Counted from the first letter of the stretch, positions 1 to 12,820 are shown. The stretch: DNA of 64,000 nucleotides from Phorcus lineatus (GCA_921293015.1 OV121087.1:8444501-8508500); one strand, 5' to 3'. The notes: generated from the sequence alone by a model not told the origin. Program-made: numbers and translations.

Positions 1-734
1 CTTCATTTGTAGCACCGTAGCCCTCTCTAAGATTCATTATTAATAATGATGTACAAGAAGGATTATGCAGGTTAGTTCCTGACCAGCTGATTGTAAGACA
101 TCAGTGAACACCTCTAGGCAAAATGATTTCATCGCTTTAAAGGATATTAATACATAACAAACCAGTTGAAACTTATTTCATCATGTCATCTATTTAATGT
201 GATTTGAAACTGGAGAACGTAATATTTGAAAGATTCCAATTGCATTCGCCCCTATCTTAGTAAATCTATGGTATATCATTAGTACATACACGTTCACGAC
301 GCTACCAAGCTATACGTTACTTTACTTTGTTATAAAAGAAACTAAATAAAACTAAATATTGAGAGATATGACAGGTGCAGAGGTACTATGTAATGGTAAG
401 AGTAGTTTCAACCCAAAACGATAAACATTCACTTTATTAATCAAATTAAATGAATACTTTTATGGTTGAATCAAGAGTTTGTATTTCTATAAAGTTTTCT
501 GTACATGATGTATGAAGATTAAGAATAGAAACACTCAAATTTTCTGTAAAGATACTGTTGTCACGAAACCACTCCATACAATATGAAATGTTAAACGTTT
601 TTGCAAAGGTCTATGTAATCAGTTCCAAAATCTTGACCTAATTTGAAATATAAAAATATTCTGGATGACAGTCACAATCAATCAGGTGATAGAGTAAGCT
701 TAAGGAACGAAACGTTGTTTATTTAAGAAATAGA
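1..734. other. No gene seen
   Basis: AT-rich intergenic DNA. I see no open reading frame with recognisable protein similarity, no RNA gene and no clear repeat. Confidence 0.5.
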
Positions 735-737
735 AGA

Positions 738-860
738 CGAGTTGGTGTGCATCTATCCTTGAATAAAACATAGCAGGGAGCATAAAACACGAAGGGCGCA
801 GCCCTGAGTGTTTTATGCACCCTGCTATGTTTTATTCAACGATAGCTGCACAACAACGAG
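738..860. repeat. Palindromic hairpin element
   Basis: Arms at 759-790 and 808-839 are 32 bases each and complementary with a single mismatch. The 17-base loop contains its own AGGGC/GCCCT hairpin. Weaker complementarity (about 16 of 21) continues outwards through 738-758 and 840-860, so the whole 123 bases can fold into one long stem. This looks like a short palindromic MITE. No TA or longer target duplication is obvious. It lies just downstream of the minus-strand reading frame at 865-1326. Confidence 0.75.
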
Positions 861-864
861 TTTT

Positions 865-1326
865 CTAATCCTTATATGAGATACCCTTAACAATTACTTG
901 CTTTATATATATAAACAGTTGAAAAATTATGGTATTTTTAACAGAAACATTTTGAAAACAATGATGCCTCCCGCCGTAGAACATGGTAGAACATATTCGG
1001 ACGAGTCCATTATCATGTATAGGGGTGGGCGCTCCAATATAAATAGAATCAAATTTATTGAACAATCAATATGAATTTGAAAATGTCCCCAGGGGATATG
1101 TTACGTCTCTAATCCGTGATTTTCTTTCTCTGTAAACCCACACCTCTCCTTTTGGTTTCGAATCGACAGACGTCGAGTCAGCCATGATGGACAATAGCCC
1201 CCTCAAGTTTGAGCAATGGACTTGGCCAATGTGACGTCTTTGTAACGTTACTTGAAATGACGTCATTAACCTCGCGCATGGTTGTATCGTCAAATAAAGC
1301 ACATCGTCGGTCCCATTGATTGCCAT
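865..1326 (-). other. Unassigned minus-strand reading frame with one TGA
   Basis: An 86-codon frame runs from an ATG at 1326 to a TGA at 1066-1068 and then stays open in the same frame for a further 66 codons to 865. An internal Met begins a more protein-like stretch containing the run KGEVWVYRERKSRIRDVTY. The local sequence is CpG-richer than its surroundings. I do not recognise the product. The RERKSRIRD patch faintly recalls the basic N-terminus of Harbinger-type transposases, but this is weak. It could be a broken transposon fragment, a first exon, or chance. Confidence 0.2.
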
Positions 1327-1359
1327 TGTTTTAATGCCGTGGGTATCTTATATTTCTAA

Positions 1360-2309
1360 ATAAATAAGTTGTTTTCCAGGAAATCTTCCTTTAGTTATGT
1401 ACGTAACTTCTAACTTCCCGTAATAGATGTCACTTAATCTAATGTGATTATTTATGTATTTTTCCATCATCATTTCAATTCCCAAAACACTACCGGACTT
1501 GTTGTTGAACTGTCAATGCGTTACATCACACAAACATTATTTCCCTAATTCTCTCGATGCAAAATTTACCGACAAATAAAAAAAAGCAATATGTTATATG
1601 TACACTTGTCCTGATTCATTTCTCTCATGGTCAGAGACAGATAGGGATTTACAGACAGACATCAAGAAACATCAAATGTCAAAACTGACATGCAACGTAC
1701 AGACTTTTTATGATGTCCCTGTCAGATTACCGTTACGATGGAATGTGTTGAGATATCATTAGTTAAAGTGAATCAGTCCACTGATGAAAGAAGACATTTA
1801 TGACATGTTATAAAACTGAATTATTGTGAAATAAGATCCCTCTCGCCAATGGAATGAAAATTATCTTAATAAAATGGTCTTAATGAGGTAATTTTTAGTT
1901 GTGAAAGTTGAAAAATAATCCATTATATTGTCATTTAAATTATACGCTCGATGGGAAAAATGTGAAATGTGAAACCGGAATTATCATATCTAACAAGTGT
2001 CTCTCATGTAAAGAGTTCTTGAGAGTAGATGGGTACAATAGTAAGAAAATAAGTATAACTAGTCACCACTTTAAATGTTTTGGAAATATCCTTTGGTTTA
2101 CCTTTCTGACTTTTTCATTATCGAATCTGAAATAATCAAGACAAAAGGTTACTGTTGGTGAAATACATTTGTCAATTTCAGTGAGATAGATCGATCACAC
2201 TGTTTGACAGAATATACTAATTTTAGTCGTTAATAAAACAGTAAGAAAATTATGAAAAACGATGAACATGTTAAAAGTTGCTATTTCAGTTCAAATGGAT
2301 TCTTTATCA
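1360..2309. repeat. Segmental duplication block A, copy 1
   Basis: This diverged stretch aligns by eye with about 4690-5450, 12980-13910 and 41290-42150. Shared landmarks, in order: a GGAAATCTT(C/G)CTTTAGT segment (A1 and A2), a CTGTCAA..GTTACATCACA segment, a TCTCT(C)A(T)GGTCAGAG(A)CAGATAGGG-like segment, then an ATTACCGTTACGATGGAATGT segment. No gene is evident in it. The small plus frame at 1908-2135 has no recognisable product. Confidence 0.7.
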
Positions 2310-2311
2310 TA

Positions 2312-2340
2312 AACTCTTCAAAAAAAAAAGAAACTTGACA
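2312..2340 (+). repeat. Left terminal inverted repeat of Tc1-like element
   Basis: It starts AACTCTTC, then ten A, then GAAACTTGACA. It is the complement of 3561-3586, which has seven A at the same place and is otherwise identical. Confidence 0.92.
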
Positions 2341-2386
2341 TTCATGTGAAATTGATTTTATCGAAACGGGTCATTTTTTCTGAAGA

Positions 2387-3394
2387 ATGCCAAGACTGAA
2401 CAGAGCGCAACGCAACAACGCTATTGGCAGACTGCAAGCAGGAGAGACACAGCGAGATGTTCCAACACACTTTGGCGTGTCCAGACAGACCATCTTTTTA
2501 TTGTGGACCCGTTTCAACACCCGAAACAGCGTTGATGATAGGCCATGGTCAGGCAGACCAAGGGTGACTACTCGGGCCCAAGATCGGTACATCCGACTGC
2601 TCCACCTTCGGGAACGCACCAGGACAGCAACGCCAACAACAACGCAGATACCAGGCCTGCGTCGAATTTTCGACAAAACGGTACGCAACAGGCTGAGAGA
2701 GGCTGGACTTTTCCCACGACGACCGGTTCGACGTCCCGTTTTAACGCAACGTCATCTGGCGGAACGTCTCCAGTGGTGTCAACGGAGAATGAGATGGGCA
2801 CGTGCAAGGTGGAGAACCGTTCTCTTCACTGATGAGTCCCGTTTTCTGCTTCGACGAAGTGATGGACGAGCACGTGTATACCGACGTCGTGGAGAACGTC
2901 ATGCTGCCAACTGTGTTCAGGAGGTTGTCCCATTTGGAGGTGGGAGTGTCATGGTGTGGGCCGGGATTCGTCACGGTGTTAGGACACCCCTTGTGCATGT
3001 TGTGGGTAACCTCACAGGAGTACGGTATAGGGACTTGATCCTACAGCCTTACGTTATTCCTCACGTCAACGTCCATGGTGGTCTCTTTCAGCAGGACAAT
3101 GCTCGACCACATGTTGCACGTGTTTGTCAAGACTTTTTACAGCGTAACAATGTCCAGACATTGCCATGACCAGCCAGGTCACCAGATTTGTCACCAATTG
3201 AGCATCTCTGGGACGAACTGGATCGACCTGTGCGCAATAGGAATCCACCACCCCAAACACTTCCAGGACTTCTTGCAGCACTTCAGCACGAATGGCAGAA
3301 CATTCCACAGGTTGTGATTGACAACTTGATTGCATCCATGGGTGGTCGGTGCCAAGCAATAATCAATGGCAATGGTGGCCATACCCGATACTGA
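2387..3394 (+). pseudogene. Tc1-like transposase, one nonsense codon
   Basis: Cut-and-paste transposase (DDE/D fold) that would bind the element's TIRs and move it between TA sites. Residues 1-110 form the N-terminal paired-like helix-turn-helix DNA-binding region. The catalytic triad is visible as D149 (in LFTDESRF), D237 (in QQDNARPH) and E272 (in SPIEHLWDEL), with 34 residues between the last two, so this is a DD34E enzyme. A GGSVMVWAG block typical of Tc1 lies between the first two acids. Codon 261 (3167-3169) is TGA where the family has Trp (LPW-P-ARSPD), consistent with a single TGG to TGA change. The same frame then continues to a normal stop near 3394, for about 335 codons. Without readthrough the product lacks its third catalytic acid. 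Overlapping frames on both strands here are shadows. Confidence 0.93.
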
Positions 3395-3560
3395 CATTTG
3401 TGCACCCCTGTGATGTTGAAACACTTGTGCACCTGTGCATTTCAAGATCATGCTTATTCTGAATAAAATTTACTGAACAGAGATCTTCAAACAGCGTTTT
3501 AGTTTTCATTTCAATGTTTAACTTGCATCTGTGGTCTTTATATTGAACTTTGAAAGTCAG

Positions 3561-3586
3561 TGTCAAGTTTCTTTTTTTGAAGAGTT
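3561..3586 (-). repeat. Right terminal inverted repeat of Tc1-like element
   Basis: Reverse complement of the left repeat at 2312-2340 apart from three fewer bases in the A/T run. The flanking TA is at 3587-3588. Confidence 0.92.
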
Positions 3587-3979
3587 TAGAAAGAATGCCA
3601 TCTTATTGGAAATTAATACTTGGTTTGCAAGTAACCAGTCATGAAATTGTGATTGTGACCTTTTCTCTAGGTAGTGGCAATTCTAGAATGAAATGTGAGA
3701 CAATAGGAACCAGAATTTCTCATGTTCTTATGTTGTTGCATTACATTCCCGAGGTGTCAATTAGTTTGTTAACTTGACTTCAAAACGAATTACATGTAGG
3801 TATACTGTCTGTTGACTTGTAGGTATCACGGTTTCCAGTACAAGTTCCAAGGTGAGAAAATAACAAGATTTCTCCTACAGAACGACCCTTGTTTTGTGCT
3901 GTATTTATGAACAGTGTTCCGCAGTTAGTTATACAACAATTTTGATATCAATGCAGCCTATAAAGATATCGAAATAAGT

Positions 3980-4450
3980 TCAAGGAAATTTATTTACGAT
4001 TTAAGAAATGAAATAGGTTCAAAGGAAGTTTTATTATTTACGATTTAAGAAATGAAATAAGTTCAAGAAAGTTTTATTATTTACGATTTAAGAAATGAAA
4101 TAGGTTCAAGGAAGTTTTATTATTTACGATTTAAGAAATGAAATAGGTTCTAAGAAAGTTTAATTATTTACGATTTAAGAAATTAGATAAGTTCAAGGAA
4201 GTTTTATTATTTACGATTTAAGAAATGAAATAAGTTCAAGAAAGTTTTATTATTTACGATTTAAGAAATGAAATAGGTTCAAGGAAGTTTTATTATTTAC
4301 GATTTAAGAAATGAAATAGGTTCTAAGAAAGTTTAATTATTTACGATTTAAGAAATTAGATAAGTTCAAGGAAGTTTTATTATTTACGATTTAAGAAATG
4401 AAATAGGTTCTAAGGAAGTTTCATTTTTTTACGATTTAAGAAATGAAATT
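3980..4450. repeat. 43-bp minisatellite, 11 units, with a 173-bp higher-order period
   Basis: The core TTTACGATTTAAGAAAT recurs 11 times, with ACGAT starts at 3996, 4040, 4083, 4126, 4170, 4213, 4256, 4299, 4343, 4386 and 4431 (spacing 43-45). Units differ by small changes, and the same order of variants repeats after 173 bp: 4040/4213, 4083/4256, 4126/4299, 4170/4343. A block of four units was therefore duplicated as a whole. There is no protein or hairpin reading. Confidence 0.95.
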
Positions 4451-6975
4451 TAAATCAAACCATCAATCAAAAGAATTGTTTTCATACATTCGGCTTATCT
4501 CTGAGCTAGATCTAACATGGTGATCTATTATTTTTTTGAATAGGAATGGAATACGGTAAGTATCCTACAAGAAGAATGTTGCACATGTAAAATTGAATGA
4601 GAGTTCAATACTGGCACTAATGATAATAATATTAAGTGAGGAAGGAATAGACATTTACTCTAAAATGTCATGCATTTTCATAATGACATATTGTTATCTA
4701 GGAAATCTTGCTTTAGTCATGTATGTCAGTTTTCATACCCTTCAAAGATTTGACATAATCTAATGTTATCATCTCTATACTTACCATCTATTGTTGCAAT
4801 TCCCAAACACTTCCTCAGCATTTGTCGCCTGGCTGTCAAATGGGTTACATCACATAAACACAATTTTCAATATTCCCGGATGTTTAATTCGTAGACAAAA
4901 AGGAAGAGCAATGTGTTATATTTACATCATTCCTAATTGAATTCTCTCATTGTCAAAGGCAGTAAGGGATTTAAAGACAGGCATGTAAAAAAACTGATGT
5001 ACGATAAAGCCTCTGAACGCTAATCCTGTGATATTACCGTTATGGTGGAATGTGTGGAGTTAAATATATAGGTCAAGTGCTTAAAAAAGATGAAAATTGA
5101 TGGCCTTATATAAATCTGAATCATTGTGAAAACAAATTCCATTTGGGGATGTAGTAATAACATTCAATCACTTTACAAATTTAGTGGTAATCGACTCCTC
5201 TTAACAGGCCAACGTCATTAACATTATCTAAATCTTAACGCAGTAAGCTTAAGTGTTGAGAAATTAAATTTTCTTTAAATTAATACTCTTGATTGGAACA
5301 GAAAACAGTAGGATTGTTATAAAAATATGAATATTTAGTCATTTTATGAATTATAAATGTTTAAAATTTCAAAAGTTGTTGTTCCTGTTCACATCAATTA
5401 CAGAGATTCATCTTAAACTTTAACAATGAGAATAAGCTTCTACAATATCTTCGTGTAATTCATTACTCTTATTATCAGGATTTTTGGTGAGTAAAGAAGA
5501 ATTGCAGATGTAAATACGATGATTTGATAGGATCACCAGTCTTATCTCTGTATTTCTATAGTAAACATTATCCATTTTGAAATTTGCTTAAAAAAAAACT
5601 CCATTCAAGATTTCTGCTATCTCTTTTATTTAAATTTTATCAATTATTATGGCTTTTCACACCATCATATCCCTCCTCCTTGATTGGAGTCTCGCTGTTT
5701 CATACATTCACACTAATTTTTACATTTTCAAATATCTCAAGACATTTCCACTCTTTTTGTAATTAGTTTATTCACGCACTAGGCATTTTACATTGTAATC
5801 AAGCCGGCCTGTTTTGTTTTTATTTAGCAGCTATTTCATTCTGTTTCGTGCAAATTGACATATCGATTTTCTTCCTTTTCACAGAATTGTTTCTAAATTA
5901 AAAAAAGATACATTAAAGAACATCAATATTTGAACGAGTACAACGAATTAAATCAATATGTAATAAAATTATTACTCAACGTGTCACTAGTTGTTGTCTC
6001 ATATTTCATGCTAAACTTCCAGGTGAAGCCAATTTAGAAATTGACACCGAAGATGCCCTAGAAAATCGTTGTTAAATAAATATAGCAAGTACTTATTGCA
6101 AGGTGACAAGACCCTCCAAACAGAAAACTAACATGTAAACAGAAACAACAAAAGTAATCAAGTTTAAATATCTTGAACTATTTAGGTTGAAAATAAAAAA
6201 TTTCTTAAAAATTTACTGTGAACAAAAACAAAGTTTTTTTCATTCAGACCTCCATGGTTAAAAATAACATAACAGCATCTTCATGCGTCTTTCCTGGAAT
6301 TTATGAGCTTAATACTTTAGTAAGATTTAATTTATTTTTCTTGGGATATTATATCTTGACATGCAGGTTACCATGGTGAATAACTCAAAGCTTTATTCCA
6401 TCTTTGAAAATTATGCCAAAGTCACAAAAATCGACCGGGCTTTCGTCTTCGAAATAATGAGCTTTGTAAATGCTGAGAATCTAATGGATGATTTTTAAAT
6501 GTCGCAATGAGAATCTGCCCATTCTGAAACATTCAAACGGACTTAATAAAATGGCGAATACAGTATCCGAAGTTATGAAAGTTGCCCAGGAATATTCTGC
6601 AAAGTAAAAAGAAAATATATCGAAATGATATATTATGGAAGTAATATACATATTAATCAATCTAATCTTATCAAATGTTAGGGTAATATTTGATTTTGTA
6701 AACATACATTTAAAGCGACAATCAGTCTGCATTGAAGTCTGTAAAACGTTACCAATGGTGTTATTTCACCAGGACTGAAAACAACTATATTAATTCTGAT
6801 TGGCTCAAGTTATATTTTTAAAAAGAACAGACAACGTACAGCGGCTTGAGCGCGTCAATTTACCAAATGTCATTTTTATGACGAATTAATGGTTATAGAA
6901 TAGGTTGTTTTTTTATTCAATAGGTGATTTAACTATTGATAGTATAAAAGAACATATATCGGTTATTAACGTTGC

Positions 6976-7125
6976 TACGAGGGGTGTCCCAAAAATTTCC
7001 TGCCTGACCATCAAAATCAAAGAAACATTCCAATTTGTATGACTTATTTTTCCAGACAATCACCCTTGACCTCAATGCATTTGCTCCAGTGTTCTTGTAA
7101 CATCTGCAGCCCATCTAAAAACCAG
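6976..7125 (-). mobile_element. Mariner-like element, 3'-end fragment
   Basis: A TA dinucleotide (6976-6977) is followed by CGAGGGGTGTCCCAAAAATT, a terminus typical of mariner-type elements. Read on the minus strand, the sequence inside encodes the run EHWSKCIEVKGD at about 7065-7102. This matches the usual W-x-KCI-x-x-x-GDY ending of mariner transposases, followed by the short segment leading to the terminal repeat. Only the last 150 bases survive. No partner terminus was found nearby. Confidence 0.6.
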
Positions 7126-10100
7126 ATCTTAAATAACAAACAAAACAAGATTCATTAACACTACAATATGAAATGAGCCACACTGAAAAGCTGGCAAACT
7201 CTATTAAAAGTTTTTGGTTAAACGTAGATAGCATTTATGTGTAGTGGACCTAGTGGTATCAGTCGATAAAGTCGTGAACGTGCATGATGTATATGAGTCC
7301 GAGTAAAAAAAACAAACGCGCGGCAGAAACTCCAATGTGGAAGCAAAATGACCTAATATTATTCAGCTGGCCCCTGTATAAGTAAGTTATGTTTCTTGAA
7401 AAATGGCGTCAAAGCAGTAAAAGTCTATCTCAGACATTCAAGAAACTGATTGAATGTTTTAGACTCAACTAGGTTACATAACCAACATATGGGAGTGTTA
7501 CCATTTCATAGTAATAACAGAAATACATTCAACACTCCTTAAATAAATACTTGTAGATATTGAAAGTGTTTGATTTCGCGGGGTTGGTTAAATATTAGCG
7601 TTCTTTCATATTCTTCCTAGAGACTTTTAAATTTCCATTTTTAAGGTTTAAGGTTTTAATCGTTCTGAAAAAGCGTTCGCTAATACCAACTACTTGGGTA
7701 AATAATCTGTGTGTCGTCAAAGAGGGAGTCTACAAGAAAAATAGTAACTGGTAACTTGTAATTGTAGCTACCTGATTAATACTTTACATTAGGACTTGGA
7801 AATCGGATTTCAAATTAAATTTAGAGAGTCTTTGGGTCATAGACAATCTTAAGACTATATGAGCTTTTAATATTGTTTTGTCTACTGTAACATGTTGCAA
7901 TTTGTCGTTGCCAAATGAAGGTCATAATACATATCTTTCATTGGCTTTATTTCTTCAACACAATTTCCGGCAAATACCGTTTGTTAATTCACATTCGTTA
8001 AGTGTTGGTAAATAAAGTTTCAATTTCACTTTTTTGCTTCATCAAAAATTAAGCTCAGTGTGGATGTCTTCATCTCGGATATTTTTAGTTAGCCTTTATT
8101 GAAAAAGGATTTGAAAAGTATCAGTGTAACAAATATCATTTTTGGAGAGTTCGGGTTTCAAATAAAAACATTGCAAAAATGGTTGTACAGTGTATTTATG
8201 GCCATTTGTTGGAACGTACAGAATACTTACCACAAAGCATAAAGTGTCTCTGTGTCTGTCCTTAATCGAACAGAAAACCATTTTGAAGTGTCCAGACATT
8301 TCTATTTCTGGTCTTATATCAACCATTAGGGACCCTTCTCGCAGACAACTTAGACACATTAAAACACCTGTCAAAATTGTCTGTACCGTCGTAGTATTTC
8401 AGTGAGTCAAATACAATGTCTATCTGCAACCCTGATGTTCACAGTTTTGACTTTCGGTTCTAGTCGTGGAGGTTCTGTCGCAACTACAAATGTAACAATT
8501 GCAACAAATAGTGTAACAAAACGGAAAACAAATACATTTTCTTACGCCACGTTACAGTAATGTCACATTTATAGCAATTGGTACATAACCGTTCTCTGTC
8601 CACCGGATATTGCGGTTAAATTAAGCTACAGTTTTCATTCTTATTATGTTTTTCATGTATGCAGAGCATTATGGATATTCCGTATGAATTGAAAACCAAT
8701 AAATTTACAAAGGTAGATAATGATGTTTATATAGGAGCTTTAATGGAAAACTTAATTTAAATGAGCATTTCTTCAGTCAGAAATCATTTTCAGACAATCA
8801 AAGGAATCATGAAAATATTTAAAAATAGTTCAATAACTTTTTGTTAATCAAAGCCTGAATGATTCAAACGCAGGATTTATGAGAGATTATTAAAGTTAAA
8901 GAGAGTTTATTAAATTGATTGACAAACAATTGTTATGTCATCATTTGATTGTCTAGAAAGAAAATAAACGCGATATCATTGTCACATGAAACAAATATTG
9001 GTTGTAAATATTTAAAGATATCACTGCATCGTCTTTGTTGGGCGCTTCAATTAAATCCTATATCATCACTGGAAATCTATTTTCTTCGTAAAAAAACCCT
9101 TCGTCGTTTGAAGTTATGAATTATGATAGCAGGGATCAAATTATTTAGAAATAACTAGAGTCCTCAAATGACACTTGATCATCGAAGAATGGTGTTGTAT
9201 GACTGATTTTAAACATCTTTGAAGTTGACAAGCAATGTTCAATATCATGTGTGTTTGTAATTCAAAAATATTTGTTTTGAAGAATCGTGTACAATAATCT
9301 TTTGTTTTTAAAGTAACTATAACTTTAGCTACAATAAATTTTACGAATGATGGAACAGAAAATGCACCGAAAAGCGTAAACAGAAGCCTTCTTAAATTAA
9401 TCCCACGTAATCACTGGGATTCGGGTCGAGTTTCCATTTAATCCATTTCTAGCAATACACGCATATATGTACACACTTTACGCTTTCATTACGAATGACT
9501 TATTACTCTAGTCGAGAACATTGACTAAAAATACATTAAAAAAACATAAAATATAACTCTAACTCATTCTGATGTTTTGTATGAAATCATGAATCGCACA
9601 TTAATTAAAAGTATCAAGTTGAATTGAAATGATAAAATGGTGCTCAAATTTGAATGGTTGCAGTAATTTTTCTTATGATTGGTGACACAGACTTGTACGA
9701 AGACAGTTTATTAGGTTTATTAATGAGATTTTTGCCCGTGGTGAAAATATATAGTTAATTTACTAATATACACAGCAAATCGCATTCCTCCAGAATTGGT
9801 CCATTGGAACTTACTGTCTCCATTGGGCTCCACATTTATCAGGTTTTATCGATGAGAGTTATACAAAACAGTAGGTCAAATTGTGTAAAACTTTCTCAGT
9901 GGGCTTTTAATCATGGGACATTTTTGACATCTGTGTAAAATAATTGTTCTCAAGATGTAAAATCAAAGCACAGGACTGATTGGGTAGATCCTTATCTACA
10001 AAGAAGAGTCTGTACGACGGATAACAGCTGAGTCCAGCACCTCCTGTTTTTAGCAAGCGCCTGTCCCATGATGTGTCACAAAATGCTGCTTACAGTCCGT

Positions 10101-11649
10101 AGAGAAACATCTCCACACAACAGCTGATTCTAAACTATATGGTACGGTGGGCGTGATGTTCCTGGTGTGAGACGTGTTTTTGTAGCCCTCCATACCCCGA
10201 TTCCTCCCATCTATGTATATTTAAGGGAACGACTTTCATCAGACCCATCCAAATTCCTCCATGGCTTCAAAATCCATCAAAGCCCTACGGTTACTTTCGT
10301 TTGAGAAGTGTTCCTCTGCTTGAAGTCTTTCGTGAGATCCATTTTTTAAAATAAAAATGTTCAACTTTCCATTGAATGGTGGTCTGAAACAGTTTTTCTA
10401 AACCCTTTCTGTAGACAGAAGACATACATTGAATTTGTACATTATTGAATAAGAATAAAAGGTGACAATAAGACAAAAATCCTGTACTTGTTTCTCTTAT
10501 GTGTAAACGGTACGTACAAATACATATACATGTCAAACATGTTCTAATATTAGTAATCAACTACATATTCAACAATAATTATTATTTGAAAAAAGTAATA
10601 GAGCAAAACAGTTCGTCTTATTACCCTTTACAAAATGAAAGTTATGAACAAATGAACAAATTCTGTCTTATTGGTGATAAGTGCATTGTGTTAATCACAA
10701 TTTATACCGTTAAACAAGAATCTATAATGTGTAATTGTTTGCTAATGGAAATGGTAGACATTCTTGATGAGATTCTTTAGTAAAAAAATAGAATAAAAGA
10801 TATACGACCTTTATATAAAATGACCTTATGAATACTTAACGACTTTGATTTAAGCAATATGCTAAGATGAATGAATCATAATTCCTGTTTGTTGTTCTTG
10901 TATTTGTTTGAACTCATCACATTTTAACTTCTTTACTTGTTGTTTAATGAATCTGGTCATCAGCAAGTTTTTGTTTTTGATAATTTTTAATCGAACTGCA
11001 GGCAATGTAAAATCTTAAATCCTTTTTAAAATGCCATTGCTGGTGTTTCGTATAGCATGGCATACTATCTTTAACCTTTTTCTTTTCAACTTCATGACAA
11101 CCACTGGCACAGGAGAGCTGAAGTCTCTGGAATGTAACTTGTAGATCTGTTGATGCTGTGTCTTAACACGCCATGCCCAAGATATATTCAATACGAAACT
11201 GAATTCGTTACATTAGGAATGACGAATATGTACAATTGGAAACACTTTAGGGTAATATTGTAACTTGAAGTTACTCCTGCTAGACCAAATTAACGTAATG
11301 AATTCTCAGTAGTTGAAATAGTTGAAGTAGTTTAATCAGTAGAAGATACATGAATGTAGGTCAAGAAACTAATTATAATTTTATTGCACTAAGAAGAGTT
11401 ATATGTGTAAATATCATATAATATTGTAGCATTTGAATTGGTTTTTGTTCTGCCATGTGGATTTGTTGAAGAAACTACTAGTTTCAAAATTGCATCCAGA
11501 CACTCGTGTTTAATCTACATGTGGGCTAATCAGGTCGAAATTATCTTGCATCCCGGTCAAATTTTCATTCTGTCATGTTAAGGTGATATTAATGTTTTAT
11601 TTTTTCGAAATGTTCTAATCAATCTCTGTTTAACTATAGCATTTACCAT

Positions 11650-12820
11650 GTTCAAATCAAATTTTATATATCTTAATTAATACCTGACACGTAAATGGGT
11701 TAAGGCTTAGAGGTAATGAAAACTAATCATTAACATACATTCAGTGTATGATTGTGAGACAGTAAACATACAACTTCATAAAAACTTTAGCTTGTCAAAT
11801 AAAAAACTTTTTGAATTTTTAGGGGTTTTTCTAAAAGCAAAAACACAAAATCGTTATCATACACAAACTACCTTACATCTGTGAGTAGAAAGCACTTGTT
11901 CTTTACAGCAATTGTACGAGGCGCCTTGGGAATTCAAAGCGGTTGATTGCATTTCACACTATGCATAAGGAATCTCAGTGTGACATGTTGTCTCTTTCAT
12001 CGAAACCAATTTTCCTTTGTTTAAACATTATGCTCAACTGATCTTTAAACATTAATTCTCATTTTGTTTAATTCATTTCACTCATTGTGCTTAAATTTTT
12101 GCCATTGCTTCTCTAGTTCCTTTTTTTTTGACTAATGGAGGAAAGTTTGTTTATGGAATAAATATTTTCTTTGAGAATTTATGATTTGTATGCTAAACAG
12201 AATAATCTTTTACCCGTTGTAAATATTTTTGATAAAATGCAAGAGTACAATGAAGAGTCAAGCAAATATGTGTACTGCACTAACTGAGAGAAGATTTTGG
12301 CCTGGCAAGAAATTTATGTTTATAGATTCATGGTAAAATATAGATCAGTGTCACGAAAGTTATCTCATCATTGATTGTGAAACCATCACAGCATGACCTA
12401 AAGAAGCAAAAAGTTTACTAATCAGCGAATCATGTAACGAGTCATTTGGTTATAATGTCATTTATTATATATATGTTATGTCATCAAAGAGGATACAGCA
12501 TAGATGTCTATGGGAGTTGAGAAACAAATGGATGACAGTGAAATATCGAGTTGGAATCCGCGTGAACCAATCATGTGAAACATGGGTAAAGAAATGTTCA
12601 TACTTGAAATGATTTGGAAACGATACATGATGGTTGTATGTCAGTTGAAACATTGTGCAAGTTATACCTGTGGTTAAGCTATATTTCACAGCTCGTGTGG
12701 TTGATCAGGATCAAATCAAACCATATGTGTTAATATTGTATCTTATTGAAAGGTTATTTGATTGATCAATCATATAGACTTGAATGGAGGCAAATTGAAA
12801 TTCATCAGCTTTGTTTGTGA
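11650..12820. other. No gene seen
   Basis: AT-rich DNA between blocks A2 and A3. The minus frame at 12465-12689 has no recognisable product, and I see no structural repeat. Confidence 0.5.

Larger units (their letters stand above)
2310..3588 (+). mobile_element. Tc1/mariner-family DNA transposon, nearly full length
   Basis: The element body is 2312-3586 (1275 bp), flanked on both sides by the dinucleotide TA (2310-2311 and 3587-3588), the expected target duplication for this superfamily. Terminal inverted repeats of 29 and 26 bp match except for the length of an A run. One transposase gene (2387-3394) fills the interior, interrupted by a single in-frame stop. The copy is therefore young but encodes no full-length enzyme. 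It sits near the junction of blocks A1 and A2. Confidence 0.93.
3589..11650. repeat. Segmental duplication block A, copy 2
   Basis: The order of similar segments matches block A3. 3590-3870 pairs with about 12820-13060, 4690-5760 with 12980-14600, 9300-9780 with 14840-15680, and 10830-11650 with 16830-17640. 8820-9300 also pairs with 42340-42780 in A4. The minisatellite (3980-4450) and a mariner fragment (about 7 kb) are insertions. I find no supportable gene. The frames at 5584-5766, 6481-6732, 8096-8405, 10291-10560 and 10499-10780 have no recognisable product. 10000-10280 is slightly GC-richer but unassigned. Confidence 0.65.

Noticed and set aside
2371-3566. Overlapping ORFs on both strands around the Tc1 transposase
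   Set aside because: They are out-of-frame shadows of the GC-richer transposase gene and show no protein-like features.
3980-4450. CRISPR-like array
   Set aside because: Units are contiguous with no unique spacers, and the genome is clearly animal. It is a minisatellite, as is 37216-37887.
8096-8405. Overlapping opposite-strand frames of 92 and 71 codons
   Set aside because: No recognisable similarity, no splice or promoter context, and not preserved in paralogous block A copies.
10000-10280. Possible ghost of a Tc1 transposase (a GATGAAAGTCG on the minus strand reads DESR)
   Set aside because: No second Asp, no NPIE motif and no consistent frame around it; a chance tetrapeptide is more likely.
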